Source of the DNA: Aurifilum marmelostoma
Lineage: Eukaryota > Ascomycota > Sordariomycetes > Diaporthales > Cryphonectriaceae
Assembly: GCA_027559495.1 (NCBI GenBank)
Contig: JAMXSV010000006.1
Span: 1,054,001-1,118,000, forward strand
Direction: 5' to 3'
Length of the DNA: 64,000 nt
The notes beneath the pieces are model-generated. The model had not been told where the DNA came from. It saw only the letters and a list, made by a program, of their open reading frames with translations, and ran no database searches. A program made the translations under genes and the position numbers. Of this stretch, positions 1-13,508 are shown one piece after another; the first letter of the stretch is position 1, and each line of letters begins with the position of its first letter.

Positions 1-310
1 CGAAATTTGATGGTCATTTTTAGACCACAATCACCTTTCCTCCCCCTTCCCATGGTCTATCCTCTTGTACCATGTACTACAGTATGCATGTGCTCTACCG
101 TGCATCCATGTATGGTATCTACATGGGAGCGGGTGGCGGGATAAGCTTGTTTCCTCCTGCTCGTCCTCCTCCGGGCAATGTTTCCAGGCTGATTAATTTC
201 GATACTGCAGGGGGTTTTGTATGTATCAATTTTTTTTTTTTTTTCTCTTTTTCCTTTTACCTTCCTTCTGTCATCCCACACGGCATTACTCATATGACTC
301 ACCGCACTCT

Positions 311-358
311 CACACACACACACACACACTCTCTCTCTCTGTCACACACACACACACA
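311..358. repeat. Compound (CA)n(CT)n(CA)n microsatellite
   Basis: (CA) units at 311-329, (CT) units at 329-340 and a second (CA) block at 343-358. Confidence 0.95.
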
Positions 359-667
359 ACAAATCACGAGGCCCAAGAGCCCGTTCCTGAATTTAGTGCG
401 CAGTGAGTGTCCAATTTCCTTCTGGAATGTTATCCGCGCCACCCTAGAACGTCTGACATGCAGGGACATCCCCAGCCACGCCTGTCCAGCTGTACCTGAT
501 CGACGCCAGTGGCGAGAGACAAGATTGCACATCTGTGTCCTTTTTTTTTTCTTCTTCCTTTTCCTGTCCTGTCAAGCCTGTCTGCTGGCCGTTTCAGGAC
601 CGTGGAGCACAATCACCCACAAGGATATCTCCATTCTTATTTTGCCACACACTCTCCCCCCCTCCTC

Positions 668-702
668 TTTTTTTTTTTTTTTTTTTTTTTTTGGGGGGGG
701 GG
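668..702. repeat. T25-G10 double homopolymer
   Basis: Twenty-five T are followed directly by ten G. The reading may be length-uncertain because such runs are hard to sequence. Confidence 0.9.
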
Positions 703-1279
703 TAAAGGGAAGCAACCAAGAAAAAGTTCAGACGCCCTCGGGGCTCCCGACAAGGGGAAATTGACCACCACACACGCCCCCTCCCCCTAACCCAAACCCC
801 ATCATCCCCACCGCTATTCCCATCACCGACCACAAAACAGATCCTGAGACGACCGAGGTCGTCCTGATGATCCTCGGGATCTTCGCATCACATTTCCCAA
901 TAGTTGATACATGAGTATATTGCTGTTCATCTCATCTCATTCTTTTTCTTTTTGGGCCCCTCTTTTAACAGCGACCCACTTCTGGCATCGTACATACAAG
1001 TGCTCAGGCCACAGCGATACCCCCGACCTCTTTTTTGGTTGTATGAGAGTACATCAAGTACACGTACATGAACTTTCTCCTCTGGGTCTCTTTTTCTCAC
1101 GGTACGCCTTGTCCACCTGTCTAGCCTTATGGACGATCCATCCGGAGGGGCAGCTCGAGGCAGAGGGGTCATCTGTGGCATGCATGCATCCTGTTCCCTC
1201 ATGCCTGACGGGATCGTCGTCGCGTGGGGTCAATGCGGTCACCGAAAATATGTGACGAGAGCAAAGGAAGGGGAAAGAG

Positions 1280-1294
1280 AAAAAAAAAAAAAAA
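1280..1294. repeat. A15 homopolymer
   Basis: Uninterrupted run of fifteen A following a purine-rich stretch. Confidence 0.9.
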
Positions 1295-1480
1295 GTGACC
1301 TAACCCTTACCAATTAGATGAGACTTGCTCCGTGTAGGTGTGCAGGTGTGTTGTCCCAAGCACGCCAGGATCTCACGTTTCGTAGACAAAGTGGGCGCAA
1401 ACGTGGCTCGATGAGGCGAGGCCATGTTAAACTTGCTCACACATCACAAAACGACAAGTCAGCAGCGTCTCCTCCCTTGT

Positions 1481-1509
<29 letters not shown>
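1481..1509. repeat. (TG)14 microsatellite
   Basis: Perfect TG dinucleotide array, ending before TACACATAG. Confidence 0.95.
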
Positions 1510-1511
<2 letters not shown>

Positions 1512-2805
1512 ACATAGTATGTGGTGAGATTAGAACAAAAAAAATACCATTGGCCAGATGGCCGAGGCAATCCGACCAGAAAAGTGGATATTCTTGCACA
1601 TGCATGCTCTGTCTCTCACACATACTGTTACTTCGCAGGTGTCTGCGTGTGTATGATGTACAGCACTACACAATACCACCTATAGTAGTAGCAGTACGTG
1701 CCTGCTTTTAGCAATCCCCAACCTCTCAAGCGCAAGTTTCTCCCAAGCTGGCCAGCCTTGATCCTCTCCTTTAATCCATGTGTACAAGTCCATAGAGACC
1801 GCAGACCGCCCCGTGCTCCCCGTCAGAAGTTGCCTTTTTACCTGCGCGCTCACCTTCGCTTGCGATTCGCGAGCTGGGCCTAGTATAGTAGTAGTACCAC
1901 GGTGGCATCTACTTTACATTATCGCAGACAAATGACGCCTTCCAACCCCCCCCTCGTGACCTTTATCCCTCGCCCCCTCCTCCTCATCCCCCCATTGTTA
2001 CGTTTCTCTCCGCCTCTTTCTCTCGCTGTCTGTCCGTCTGTCACCTTGTCTCGCCTGTCATGGACCCCTACCCTGCCTCGTCCCCTCCACGTTACATGTA
2101 TGGAGCCCGCTTACGATCCACGAGGGGGGGGGCCATACGGTAACCATACAGCCCTCTTTTTTTTTCTCTCTTTTTCTTGTTTCTGTCTTTTGTCTCTCTT
2201 GCTGGCGGCCCTTGTAAATATGTCCGACGGGCAAATCCGCGGTCAATTCGGTCACTTGTGCCGAACAGGGAGCCTGCCCCCCCCCCCCAATTCCACTTTC
2301 ATTGGTGACGAGGGAGAAGGGGACGGACGTTGACCACCAGGCAGACAGACGTGTGCCCACTCCGCTGGCAACGCCAGAAACCGACCAAGCCCAGCAGCAC
2401 CAGCGCGCGCGCGCGGAGAAATTTCGCTTGACAAGACTAAGACCTCGCTCGCAACCATTTTTTTTCCCAATCCGTTCTCTCTTTTGTGTAGGGCCAGAAA
2501 AAGAAAAGACACACCCCAGACAGATAATGATCGTAACTTTTCTCTTCTCTCTTTCTCTCACATTCCTGATCCTCCCGAGTTTCCCCCCACTTCCAATCCC
2601 GATATGTTTTGTGACAGAGAAGTGGAGGACCAGGGGAGGAAAGGAAAGAAAATAAAAAGTGATGAAAAAATAAATTCATGTATTTGAAATGCGTAATCAA
2701 TATTGCGCGGCACAAGACCGTTTGGATGGACCCCCTGCCTGTGTCTCTCCGCTCTTTCCAGGGTTCATTTTGCTCAACCCCTCCTCTCTCAAAACACATA
2801 CGCAC

Positions 2806-2830
2806 ATATATATATATATATATATATATA
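2806..2830. repeat. (AT)12 microsatellite
   Basis: Perfect AT array flanked by CGCAC and CACCCC. Confidence 0.95.
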
Positions 2831-3694
2831 CACCCCAGAAGATGCAGATGCAAGATGCAATATGCGCTGTACGTATCGTACGGTTTTGTTGTTGTTTGAG
2901 GCGTCGGTCAGGCGATCGACACAGGCACCCCCCCCCCAAAAAAAAAACTCTCACCCTGGTGATATTCCTGCTTTCAAATCCCGAAGAACATCACTGTCCT
3001 TTGTGCTGGCGCGTCTCGGCAAGCAAACAAGACACCAGGGGAGGGGAGGGATGAGCAAACGTGTACGAGATAGAAAAACACCATCATGCAACCATGGGAA
3101 ATGCCTCCGACAGGGGGGAGGTGAGAGAGGGGGCAGAAACGGAGGATCTCCGGCTGCCTCAGCCGAATCCGACACCCTCCTTTTTCATTCTCCCTCTTCA
3201 TCCTTCTCCATCTCCGCCGCAGAATGGACAAGACCCTGCAGTGAACAGCAGCAGCAGAGGAAAAAAGAAAAACCCCCCAATATGCAGGAGGCTCAAAACG
3301 GACAAAAGAAGCGGTCGGTCGGGCACTTAGTAACTACTCAGGGCAAGACAAGGAGGGCCAGCCGCAGAGGTCCCCGGCAATACTTACCGTAACCACCAAC
3401 ATTTTACCATGGTACGACAAAGTAGTAAGATGGGCAAGGAGCACTGCAGTTGCAGCGGCAGCGGTGCAGGCGCAGAGCGTACATTCACGCGCGCTGAGGG
3501 CGCCTGGCGCGCACCAACACCACCACCACCACCACCGCCCTTTGTAGTAGTAGTACTTTTCGACATGGGTTGTTTTCGCCGCCTAACCAACGTCCCATTC
3601 CTTGCCGCCGAACAGCGGTCCTTCTCCTCCTCCTCCTCCCGCGATGCTACCATAGCCAGCCTGCTTGTATGTGCCGTACTGCTATACAGAACAC

Positions 3695-3717
3695 GCACAC
3701 ACACACACACACACACA
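3695..3717. repeat. (CA)11 microsatellite
   Basis: CA array ending in CAGGT. The open frame across it translates to an HT repeat and is not a gene. Confidence 0.9.
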
Positions 3718-5284
3718 GGTTGCCCTGGCGTATCACTGGTTGTGGGTCCGAGATTTAAGCGGATTGGGTCTCTCTTCTCGCTGGCCAGGTGTACTGATCC
3801 GATGAGCTCTGGGTTCTTCCGCTCCGATCTCTCTTGTGTCTGGATCTAATGCGGGCGTGCGATTTGAATAAGATTGCGAAAAGCAACTGTGGACAGGGAT
3901 GGTGGGAAGGGGCCTCATTGGAGGGGAACACTCACATGGTTGAAAAAGAAAGAAAAACTCATTACAAAATTGAATTGGATGATTTGCCATCCAGGCGGTC
4001 GGCCACTTGTCAGCGCCGCCTAGCTGTAAAGGAAAAGAAGAGGGCCAAAAACCTAAGCCTGCCTGCATATTGGCCCACTTGGGCAGACCCTCTGTGCCCC
4101 ATCAGGGCCAATGCCACAAGATGACTTCCTGTTGGAAGGTAAAGAGATTCGGCTCAGAAGGGTGAAGAATGGGAAAGGGAAAATCTTGACGTGCTGGTGA
4201 GCCGGAAGCATCTTTTCACTTGAGGCATTGCGAGGTGTTGGGAGCCAACGTCATGTGTAAGAAAGGATACCATCAGATGGTTGCATTGTTATATGTGATT
4301 CTCGTAGATAATCCCGCCTCCTGCCCCTCCATGATACCCAAAACCCATTTGCCTCGTGCTTTCTCGTAATTGATCTCTCATTGATGGAATTGTGTATGTG
4401 GGAAGAAGTAGAAAGGGAGAAAAAAAATGCTCGTGAGCCAGCCCGATCCGATCTGCTTTTTCGCCTCCATTGTTCCTTTGGGTATCATCAACGGCTATCC
4501 TCTTTCTCAGATGAATGATGACGCCGTAAATGCTAGTGATTTGTGTGTTGGTGATAGTACATGTTGGCGTGTATTAAAAAGTTGTTTGCTTGTAGACGTT
4601 GCGTTGTGGAGTGTGTGGTGATACAAAGAGCCATGTCGCATCAGCGGACCCGATGAACGAGCGCGATGCGAACGAGGCTCTGGGATGTTGAAACGTGTGC
4701 GTGCCCGTCGAGCCGGCTCGGGTGAGGTAGCACTGTTGCCCCCCCGAGGGAGGCTGGTTCTGGGCGTTGGTTGTCGAGAACTTTAAAAAAGGTTGGGTTG
4801 TATTGGGTCCTTTGATGCTTCGATGTGGCTTGCTGCAATCCCATTTCTCTGTTTCTTTATTGTGCGAAACCCCGGAAGAGAGTGTTGCTCGAAAGGTCAG
4901 GCTTCCCACCCGGAACAGATCGCGTGGTGCAATCCGCGGCTTTGTTGCGTTAGGGCTCATGGACGAACACGAGGCTGTGCGTCTTCTTTTGGCCCTGTAG
5001 CGGATAGTTCACGCATCCCTTCCAGAGAGGGTGTGATCAGATGACGAAGATCATCCTGCCCCAGCCCCATCGCGTAACAGCGACGAGGGGAAAAAAGAAG
5101 AAGGGGGGCGGGGGCGAGGTTCTAGTGACTGCGTATCCGGCCGCGGCAGTGGTCGCTCCTCAGGTAGTATGCGGCACGCCGGGTCTTTTGTTGAAGAAAA
5201 ATCGATTCCAAAAATAAGGTGTGGATTCGTCGCGTGGTTGTGAGGTGGTGGGTGGTGGGTGGCTGCTTACTCCCCAGAGACCGC

Positions 5285-5395
5285 TTAGCTGTTCTTGGGC
5301 AGAGCAGGCAGAGGCCTGTTTGGTGGGGGGCCAGGGCAGGGAGGCAGGTTGGATGGGCGCTGCTCGAGGGAAGCCATGTTGCTGTAGGCGGCCAT
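5285..5395 (-). CDS. Candidate 36-aa proline-rich microprotein
   Basis: I do not recognise this peptide. It starts MAAYSNMASLEQRP, continues with a proline-rich segment (LPPCPGPPP) and ends NRPLPALPKNS. The start sits in a good fungal context (CTCACAATGGCC). Upstream on the same strand lie about 300 nt of pyrimidine- and CA-rich sequence that I read as free of ATG, as in a fungal mRNA leader, and a TATA-like element near 5,732-5,738. The PLPALP stretch resembles an SH3-binding motif, but this is only a resemblance. It is the only item in the desert with leader, start context and short ORF all in register. It could equally be a first coding exon, an upstream ORF in a longer transcript, or chance. 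Confidence 0.3.
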   Translation of the reverse strand: MAAYSNMASLEQRPSNLPPCPGPPPNRPLPALPKNS

Positions 5396-5544
5396 TGTGA
5401 GTGTTTGTTGGGTTGTTGTAGAGCGGAGCAGATGCTGTGGTAATTGTAGAAGTAGCTGGCAGTGATAGAGTCGCAGACTTGGGGCGAGGCTATCAGAAGG
5501 GCAGTTTGAGAGGTGGTACTGGTAGTGGCAGTGTTGGCTTATGT

Positions 5545-5571
5545 ATGTGTGTGTGTGTGTGTGTGTGTGTG
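5545..5571. repeat. (TG)13 microsatellite
   Basis: TG array on the plus strand, CA on the minus strand. It lies inside the proposed leader of the candidate 36-aa ORF. Confidence 0.95.
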
Positions 5572-5729
5572 CGCTTGGGTGGTAGATGCAGGAGTAAAAA
5601 GAGAACTCTGAGGCAGTGGAGGAGGAAAGACTTTGATGTTTCCAGAAGATTGTTTGACTGACTGATGATGATGATGATGACCAGAAGACAAGAAGGCCAT
5701 GGTCAGAGAGATGGGAGGGCGGCCAGGTC

Positions 5730-5741
5730 AAATATAATCTT
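5730..5741 (-). promoter_or_regulatory. TATA-like element upstream of the 36-aa ORF
   Basis: The minus strand reads AGATTATATTTGAC here, about 340 nt before the ATG at 5,395. The sequence between is pyrimidine/CA-rich and, from about 5,697 onward, free of ATG. The spacing suits a long leader. Single-site evidence only. Confidence 0.25.
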
Positions 5742-8700
5742 GCGCAGCGTCAACCATTTCAAGATGGCGGGCCCAGTCTTCGAGAAGGCCAGGACTGACA
5801 AGAAGGCCACGGGCAGGGGTGAGGGGTCGGTACGGGTACGAGGGCCACGAGGTACTTCGTCGGCCTGTACCTGTTGTACCACATCACCTTGGTGTGCAGG
5901 GTAGGGTCATGGCAGGGTGTGTGCCGCACATCCTTGTCTCACCGTGATTAGAATGGGGCCAGGAACAGGTTCAGGAACGGGAACGGGACAAAGTACACTG
6001 GCAGGAGGAAGAAGAAAAAAAAAATAGCAGCAGAGGTGCCATGTACCATGAGCCCCAGCTGGGGTGGGCAAGGGCGGTGACGCAGCTCGGCCTCTAGCGG
6101 GCAAACGAGGTACCCGCCTTCCTCTGGCAGTAGTGATACCAGGGCGCTATTGTGATAGCATGGGCAGCCTGTTGAGGCAGGGCAGGGGTGCGAGGTTTTC
6201 GAGGCAGGTACAGTACGTACCTCCAAAATGAAACACCTTGGGTGCTTGGGTGCTCTGACCCCCCTGGAAAGCTGGGAGAGAGCCCATCCACGGCCCACCT
6301 AAGGCCATGCCCCATGCCCGCTATGCCTCAACTCATCTGGGCACACACTCACACTATACTCAGACTCAGCCACCCCTGGCCTGAGATGATGGGATGTGAC
6401 CATTTCTCGTTATTACCGAAAATCACGGACCACCCCAAGTCCTCTGACCTGTTTTTTGTCCTCGTCCTGCCCTTGTCTCGTGCCTTGTCATTCCCTGGCC
6501 CGTATCCTGTTCCCGCTCCCTGACTGTCAGATACGCCATGAATGTTTGTACCCAGTACCCAGAATACGGACTTGGAGGCTGGGGGAGGACTTGCTGACGA
6601 GCCCGTCTCACCAGGAAGAAAAGTTCGAGACACAGGTAACTGTACATCAGAAGAGGGAGGGCGGTGATAAGATGATTCTCGGTACGCCGGCAGTCATGGG
6701 CGTATCCCACCTCCTCCACCTCTCGTTGCTCTGCCAGTACCATAGTTCTCGAAAGAGTTGATCAGTGGACTGACCTGTAAACAGGGTTTGAGCATGGCAG
6801 CTTTATTCTTTTTTTTTTCTTTCTCTTTCTTTGCAAGCAAGCATCGCCTTGTGCGCAAGAATGGCGGTCGGCAGCCCGGGAACAGAGTTCAGGACTTGGG
6901 TGTCATCTACCTCGATCAGGCTATGATCCGTCGTTGTGGCCTCGTGGCCCATGATCAACAGCCCTCCCTGCATAAGCACCACCCGTCAGCCCGCCCGCCT
7001 GTTTGCGAGCGATGAGGACGAGGCACCAGCCAAAGCAGGCAGGCAATCCTGTACGCCCAGCGATCGATCAACCACAAACATTCCTGCTATAGTGATCCTA
7101 TCGAAAGCCCTGCCCTTCCCACACTCTCAATACGCTGCCTAGTAGTACTAGTAGCACATAGTATCAATGTGCCACGCATAGTACGGATGCCTGATACTGT
7201 GTGTACATAGTGAGTCCGTATTGGAGGAGAGAAGGGGGGGGGGGTGTGGGAAGACGCTCATCAATTCGTCATCGTGACTTGTCACCGCTGCCAAAACCTT
7301 CGGTGTGGAACTGTCCAACAAAGCCCAACCAGCCCACAAATTTCCCACGCCAAGAGAGAGTGTGTAAGAGAGCCGCGCCTTGCTATAGCGCGTACGTACA
7401 TAGAAACATTTCGAGACGCAATTCTGATGCGGCTCTCCAGGCCCTGACCCAGCTCTCTGTGTCTTCGTGAGGTTGGGGAAACCTGGCGTGTTGAGCAGAT
7501 GACGGGTCTACCTCTCCACCCATAGAATTTTCCATGGAACGATTTGTACCCCACTGCGGTCCACTGCTAGGGACCAGATCTCTTCGTGCACTCCGGTGCT
7601 ACGGTCTCGCCGTGGAGGTCCGTGGAGTTCAGGCCGTCAGAGGACGGAGTTTGAGAATAGAGACAAAAGAAAGAAAGAGACAAGAGAAAGATAATTGGAG
7701 GGGAAAGAAAAAAAATAGAAACCCCCCGACCTTGGTGTTTTGGTGTTAAATCCGGGCATAGGCAAGGGTTTATGGTGGGTTTTCGGCCATGCGCGTCTCA
7801 TTTCTTTTTTTCTTTTTTCTTTTTTGCTTCTTAAACCGTACTTACTTCTTTCTATCAGGGGCCTTCCCCAGACTCATCTTCATGCTACCTTACTTTGTGC
7901 ATGCACAGGAAGGAAGACGTGTCAAGGCCCTGTCTCCTCTCTTGCTTTTATTTCTGTCACTTTTGCCCCGCTGTACAGGTTTACCTCTCACTACCTTGCA
8001 TGAGTGCTCACTAATACCACTAAATACTGCTGACTGCTATAGTGCTATGAAAGGATATATAGCACAGCACCCCAGAACCCACCCTCCCCCAAGATAGTCA
8101 GGGGTTTCAGGGGCCACCAGCACCTCCGTGCCCGCTGAGCCCAAAACCCTGAGGCAGATCGCCAGGGGTTTAATGAGCCACTAAAGGCGACACGAAAGCG
8201 CGTCCAGGCTGACTGTCTTTTTCTTTTCTTCTTTTAACTTTAAGGGCAAATCCAGGCATAGTCATCAAGTCTGTCGACTGATGAACGACATTGGGGCGCA
8301 TTGATTCGAGGATGATTTAATCTTTATCTTGTCCCTTTCTGGGGTGGGGTTCTCTTTTGGAAACAAAAGGACCCGCTGATGTACGCCTGCATTATCTATC
8401 TGCTGTCTATCTATCTAAATTTACTTCGTAACCGACGAGTATCGGTCGTGGGGGTTGATGCGCACACCCTCAGCTGGGAACGGGGCCATCAGGTCCGTTA
8501 CCAACGCCAACTCGTTCCACCTCGAGGACAAGTGCTGGCTATTAACTGACTACCCACCGCAGGACTTCCCATGGTACATCATGTAAACAACCCAATCAGA
8601 AGCCGTCGATGTTGGCCCTCGAAGAGATCGGAGCTAGCGGTCTGTCATCCCCTGTGGCGCTGAGGCTATTCCCGGACACGATGAGTCAAGGTCCGTGGCC

Positions 8701-11700
8701 CTTGGGAGCAAGGAGAAGCTGACAAAAAGGACTGTGTGGTCGCATGGACATCGGAGAATACCATAATAACCTTTTACCAAAGGGAGAAGGGGGGGGGTGT
8801 CAAGGCGTGTGTGTGTATTGTGTGCACGTGTGCGTGGTGTGAACAGACGGGCAAGAGACAGGCCTTGGATGAGATACAGGCCTCCCCCCTTGCTTAGGTC
8901 TGACGGTGCCTGCAGCAATCACGTCCCATGATCGAGGCTGGCGCCCGCATTGTCCTGGGCTAAGTACCTAGTACTACTATAATGTAGTGAGCCAAGGGGG
9001 ATCTTGTCTCGGTACCGCTCGTTTCCCTGGGCGCCAAAGGGAGATGACATATCGCCAACGCCAGCAGCTGAACAATGGTCTCTCTTTTTATTTTTAAAGA
9101 AATCCCACGCACACCCGCTTTTGATTTTATGAGTTATCAGAAACAACAAGGGCGCCGCTGATGATGGAGTTAATTTCGCTGAGCTCGTAATCATACGCAA
9201 TTAACTGATCTGTCTTGTGTGCTCGTCAGATGACCTCGACTTCTCCACACAACTGACCCGTCCGCGGGACGACCAACCAAAAGACCACCCAACTACATAG
9301 TACTACTTTTTATCCACCAGCGGCATCCTGCCTGCCGTGTGTAAATCTAGATTGCCTACTGAACCAGGTCCGTGATACCTGTGTGAGTAGTATCTTGGTA
9401 CCTACATAGGAACGCAGCCACACGAGCCGCGAGAGGAGCAATATAAGCTCGGCAGCTTGACTTCTCGGCATTCCGTCCATCGTTACAGCACTGCAACTAA
9501 GACTCGTAGCGTTGAGTGAAATTGGGTAAAAGGTCGCATATCCATATCTACGTTAACCGGGTTGGGGACGAAAATCATGGGGAGATGAGAGGGGCAGGGC
9601 CATATAGAGTTCGCGCCAGCACTGCCGTGACCTCCGGTGGTTTAGGTTATTCGATTGCACCCTTCTTTTTGAGTTTGCTGCCTGTTTTGAACTCTGTATT
9701 TTTATCGATTTATTTTTCTTCTTCTGTTTTGTTTTAAACTTCGGCCTCAGCCGGAGGACCGGAGCATCTGCTCAGTATCTGCCGCTGTCGCTCTCGCTCC
9801 CGGGGTTTATCATGATCCTCCGGCCGACACTCCTGGTAACAATGCCGAAAAGAAAAGAGACGAAATGAGCGAGGGAGAGAGATAACAAGGTCTGTGGCTT
9901 ACAGCATACAAAAGTGCCGGTTTTTCCCCTTCCCTGAAGGGGCTCGTTAGGGTTGTCGAGCTACTGCTAAACTTTTCTGACTGACAAACTTCCCGCCCCG
10001 GCGGACGGAATGTGGCTGCTCACCGCCGAAGGGTGGAAGGGGGGGGGGGGAAGTTGGTTGTGTGTGGGTGTACGTAGAGGATGTCTTCCATGTACACGAG
10101 GACTTCAGCCACGTTGATTTGGCTCAGCTCTCATACTAACCGCTTGCGGTGCGCTGCGGTCGGTCACCGTGTGAATACATTGAGCAAGTAGATAGATAGA
10201 TTGATCATCATAACGGTGATGGATGCCAAGTTGATGTGCGCAATGTGTTTCCCTTTTTTGTTGTTTCCATTATCTCTCCCCCTCTCGAGCACGTCCCTTT
10301 TACGTGTACTACCCATCCTATATCGAGAAACAGTCCAAGCACTGCGTGATGATAATGCACGGTCAGCTTCCTTGGCCGAGGGGCCAAGACGGCTATGTGA
10401 TGAGTAAGATTTTCGTCTGCAAGGTAGTATTCCCACTCCCTCCTCACCTGAGGGACCCCGAGGCTCCGTTTTCCCCAGGTCCGCACGGCCTCTGCAGAGA
10501 GTTTACCTTGTCGTTACAAGAGTGAACTCACAAGAGACACACAGACATAGTGGAGACACATCCACGAGGGGCAGGGCAGGCAGAAGGATAAAAAAAAAAA
10601 TCAAGCAGCTGAAAGGATCGCAGGTTGCATTGACTCCACCGATGCAGTGGTGCTTTACAGCTGTGCGTTTTTGCTGTGTGGGTCCTTCGAAGTCTCACAC
10701 GGAGGCAACCCTTACATAGGTAGAATTTGTGTGAGAGGTGTTTGAGCTACAGGTCAGCTGCTTTGTGAGTTGGCGATAGCTAAGCCAAAGATGGTCATTT
10801 TTTGCGGGGCCCTTCTCTCCCACTTCTCTCCCTCTTATTTTCTTGCTTTGACATTGTGTAACAGGAGACTGGAATGAAGCAGCCAGAGAAAAGAACCAGT
10901 CCATTCATTCTAGAACTGGTTCCTGGGGTGGGCTGAGTAAGACGGCAACATAGACTCCGCGATAACGTCTCACCACCAAGCAACACACCCATAACTGCCT
11001 CATGATGATATAATTCATGCGCTTTATTGTCTCGAGACAGAGAGGGCTGTGAGGTCAGCCAGCCAGGTTGCCGATAAGTCGGATGCAATGGGGAACTAAA
11101 CCAGCTAGTGGGCGAATCCTAATCAACAGCGAGCGGCAGCCGCGCGCCCACACTTTACTGTACTGTGTAAATGACTAAGTGGTGCAAGCTGTACATAGGG
11201 CATCATGTATCACTGTTGGTGCTCACTGGAGTTTGTTAGCTCCGCGATATTGTCTGAAAATTTCCTTGTCTCCGCCGAGCCACGGATCATGCAAGGTGCT
11301 CAACTGTGCGAGGGTAAACGCCCACGACCGAAACCATTTTGTCATAGCCGCACTTTCGTGATTAACCACAATGGGCGAGATGTGCGTGTGTGTGTGTGTG
11401 CCAGTGTGCCACGGCGGGTGGTACGAGATCGCGATGAGACAGGACGATCGCGGTCCGTTGGGAGAATAGTGTGGGACAGGCAGTGTTTCTCATCTCAAGT
11501 TACTCTATCGAGCGCCATCTGTGTGCGATCCGAGTCATGCTCTATTGTGCTTTTCTTTTCTCTTCTTTCGAGTTTTGGCATGGGTAGAGAGGATGGGCGA
11601 AAAAATGCTGTCAGCAACCAGGTTTGTACTAAGTATTGTGTAGGTCATATGACAGGCAGCACAAGCGAGTACCGCCTCTCGCTTGCTTGACGGGCTTCAA

Positions 11701-12244
11701 GGTGCCACAGTTTGTGAGACGAGGCTCGCTTTCACAGATTACAAACAACCCCTGCTGCTGCGCCCGATAGTAATATGACTTACACGGAGCCGTGACAACT
11801 GAGACTATGGGGCAAGGGGTGGAAGGCCGGGCGACAGGGCCAACAACACAAACACGAGGGCGGGAGCAATATACACTTGGATCAGGTGATGATGGAATGG
11901 TCAGGGCAGGAGAGTGGACCGTCAGCAACAGAGAGGGACCAAAGAAGCAGAAAAATGACTGGTCACTCCACGACAGCTCGTTACAGCAGATGTGGTGCTG
12001 GCGTTTCAGCCCGCCGAAGCGAGGGTGATGCTGTTTAGTAAGGCGAAAAGCAGCTTAATGGGTGTCCCGGATGTCGCCCTCCATCCACACCAGCCTGCAA
12101 CACCAAGTAATACCGCCACCAACAAATAGCGAGTTTTCTGTAAAGGGCTCGTGAGGGCGTCAAGGTCCAGACCCAACACGGAAGGTGAATCGTAGGAGTG
12201 TGACAGGCCGTTTCGAGAAGGGAGTTGGAGAAGAGGAAGAAATT

Positions 12245-12263
12245 GGGGGGGGGGGGGGGGGGG
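12245..12263. repeat. G19 homopolymer
   Basis: Nineteen consecutive G on the plus strand, long enough to form a G-quadruplex in principle. Confidence 0.9.
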
Positions 12264-13484
12264 AGCTGTGAATGCTAGCTGCCATGCTGCCCAGCACATG
12301 CACGACCCGAGGGCTTGGAACCTTTACCCTCTTTTAGTCTGATATGATAACTGACTAAGCGAATCCCGTAGGGGTTGGGGTTCACATGTCACAAGGCTGA
12401 AAAAAAGAGAGAAAAAAAAGAAGAAAAAACGAGAGAGGGGATTTCCAGGGTGGAAGGGTCAGTCGGTCGGTCAGTCAGACAGGTACAAACAAGAGGTGAA
12501 CCCACCGCAGCCTTGGCTCATTTCCGCATAACCCGTGTCAAAGCCCACTTCTGGTCGAACATCGTCATCGCCAACTCCGGCCCAACAAGACCCTGAGAGG
12601 TTCAAGTCAGATATTATAGCCAGGTACTGTAATAAGATGTACCATGGATCGAAGAGAAAAGAAGAAGAAAATCCACACAAGCCCAAAACCCAAGCCACAC
12701 AATATCGACCCATAAAATTATGGGTTTCGTCGCACGCCCTCCCGCTGACATATCGTGGGCACGAAGAGAGTAGGTATACAACATCCACAAGTACTTCTCA
12801 CCACAGTACCTACCTATGTAGTCCCGTCCCGTCAGCAGTAGTAACAATATGGAGTCGCCCACCGCACACACATCCACATCCACACACACCCAAACACCCA
12901 TACCCAAAACCCATACCCACGTTGCCCCGCGACAGTCCAATGGCAGAACCGGGCTGTGATAAGGGCCCTTTGCATTCCTGCAAGCATCGATCACAAGGGC
13001 CACATCCTCCGATCGGCAGAATCACGTCGAAGTACGCGTGTCTTTGCGCGTTAGCCGAGCAAAGATACGCCCTGCTTCGGACCTCACGGATCGCCTTGAA
13101 CGGGCAAGGAGAAGCAGAGACACGATCGGGACGAGAGGAGACGCCGGCCGTCAGGGTGTGAGACTATGCTATCCTTCCATCTGCACAATGTTCGTGTTTG
13201 TCCGTCAGTCGACGTCCATTCCTGCGACTCACGGGTTACCAAGGGTAGGCGTCCTTGGCGCGCAACCCGTGAGATGGTCAGTATCCACCGCTCTGACAGT
13301 TGTCTCATGTCTCAGGCGGGGGATTTTCTGTGTTGTGGCTGCTGTTGTTGCATGCTTGCTCTTGTTCCCTCATGGTGAACAACAGACGGCGGTCAAGAGA
13401 CGGCCAATAGAAGCAAGAGGAGGGCTCCCAGGGACCACAGTCATTGGCCGCCTTCTTTTTACTGTGACTTGCTACATTTACTAG

Positions 13485-13508
13485 AGCAGCAGCAGCAGCA
13501 GCAGCAGC
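13485..13508. repeat. (GCA)8 trinucleotide repeat
   Basis: Eight perfect GCA units. No coding frame with other support spans it. Confidence 0.95.

Noticed and set aside
2703..3392. A 229-codon plus-strand open frame in the desert
   Set aside because: No start of quality, and it crosses the (AT)n repeat (YIYIYIY); low complexity.
3409..3849. A 146-codon plus-strand open frame with an ATG
   Set aside because: Mostly Pro, Val, Ser and HT runs produced by CCA, GTA, TCC and CA repeats; no domain.
12535..13161. A 208-codon plus-strand frame
   Set aside because: It starts at GTG rather than ATG, contains HPHPHT repeat sequence and resembles no protein I know.
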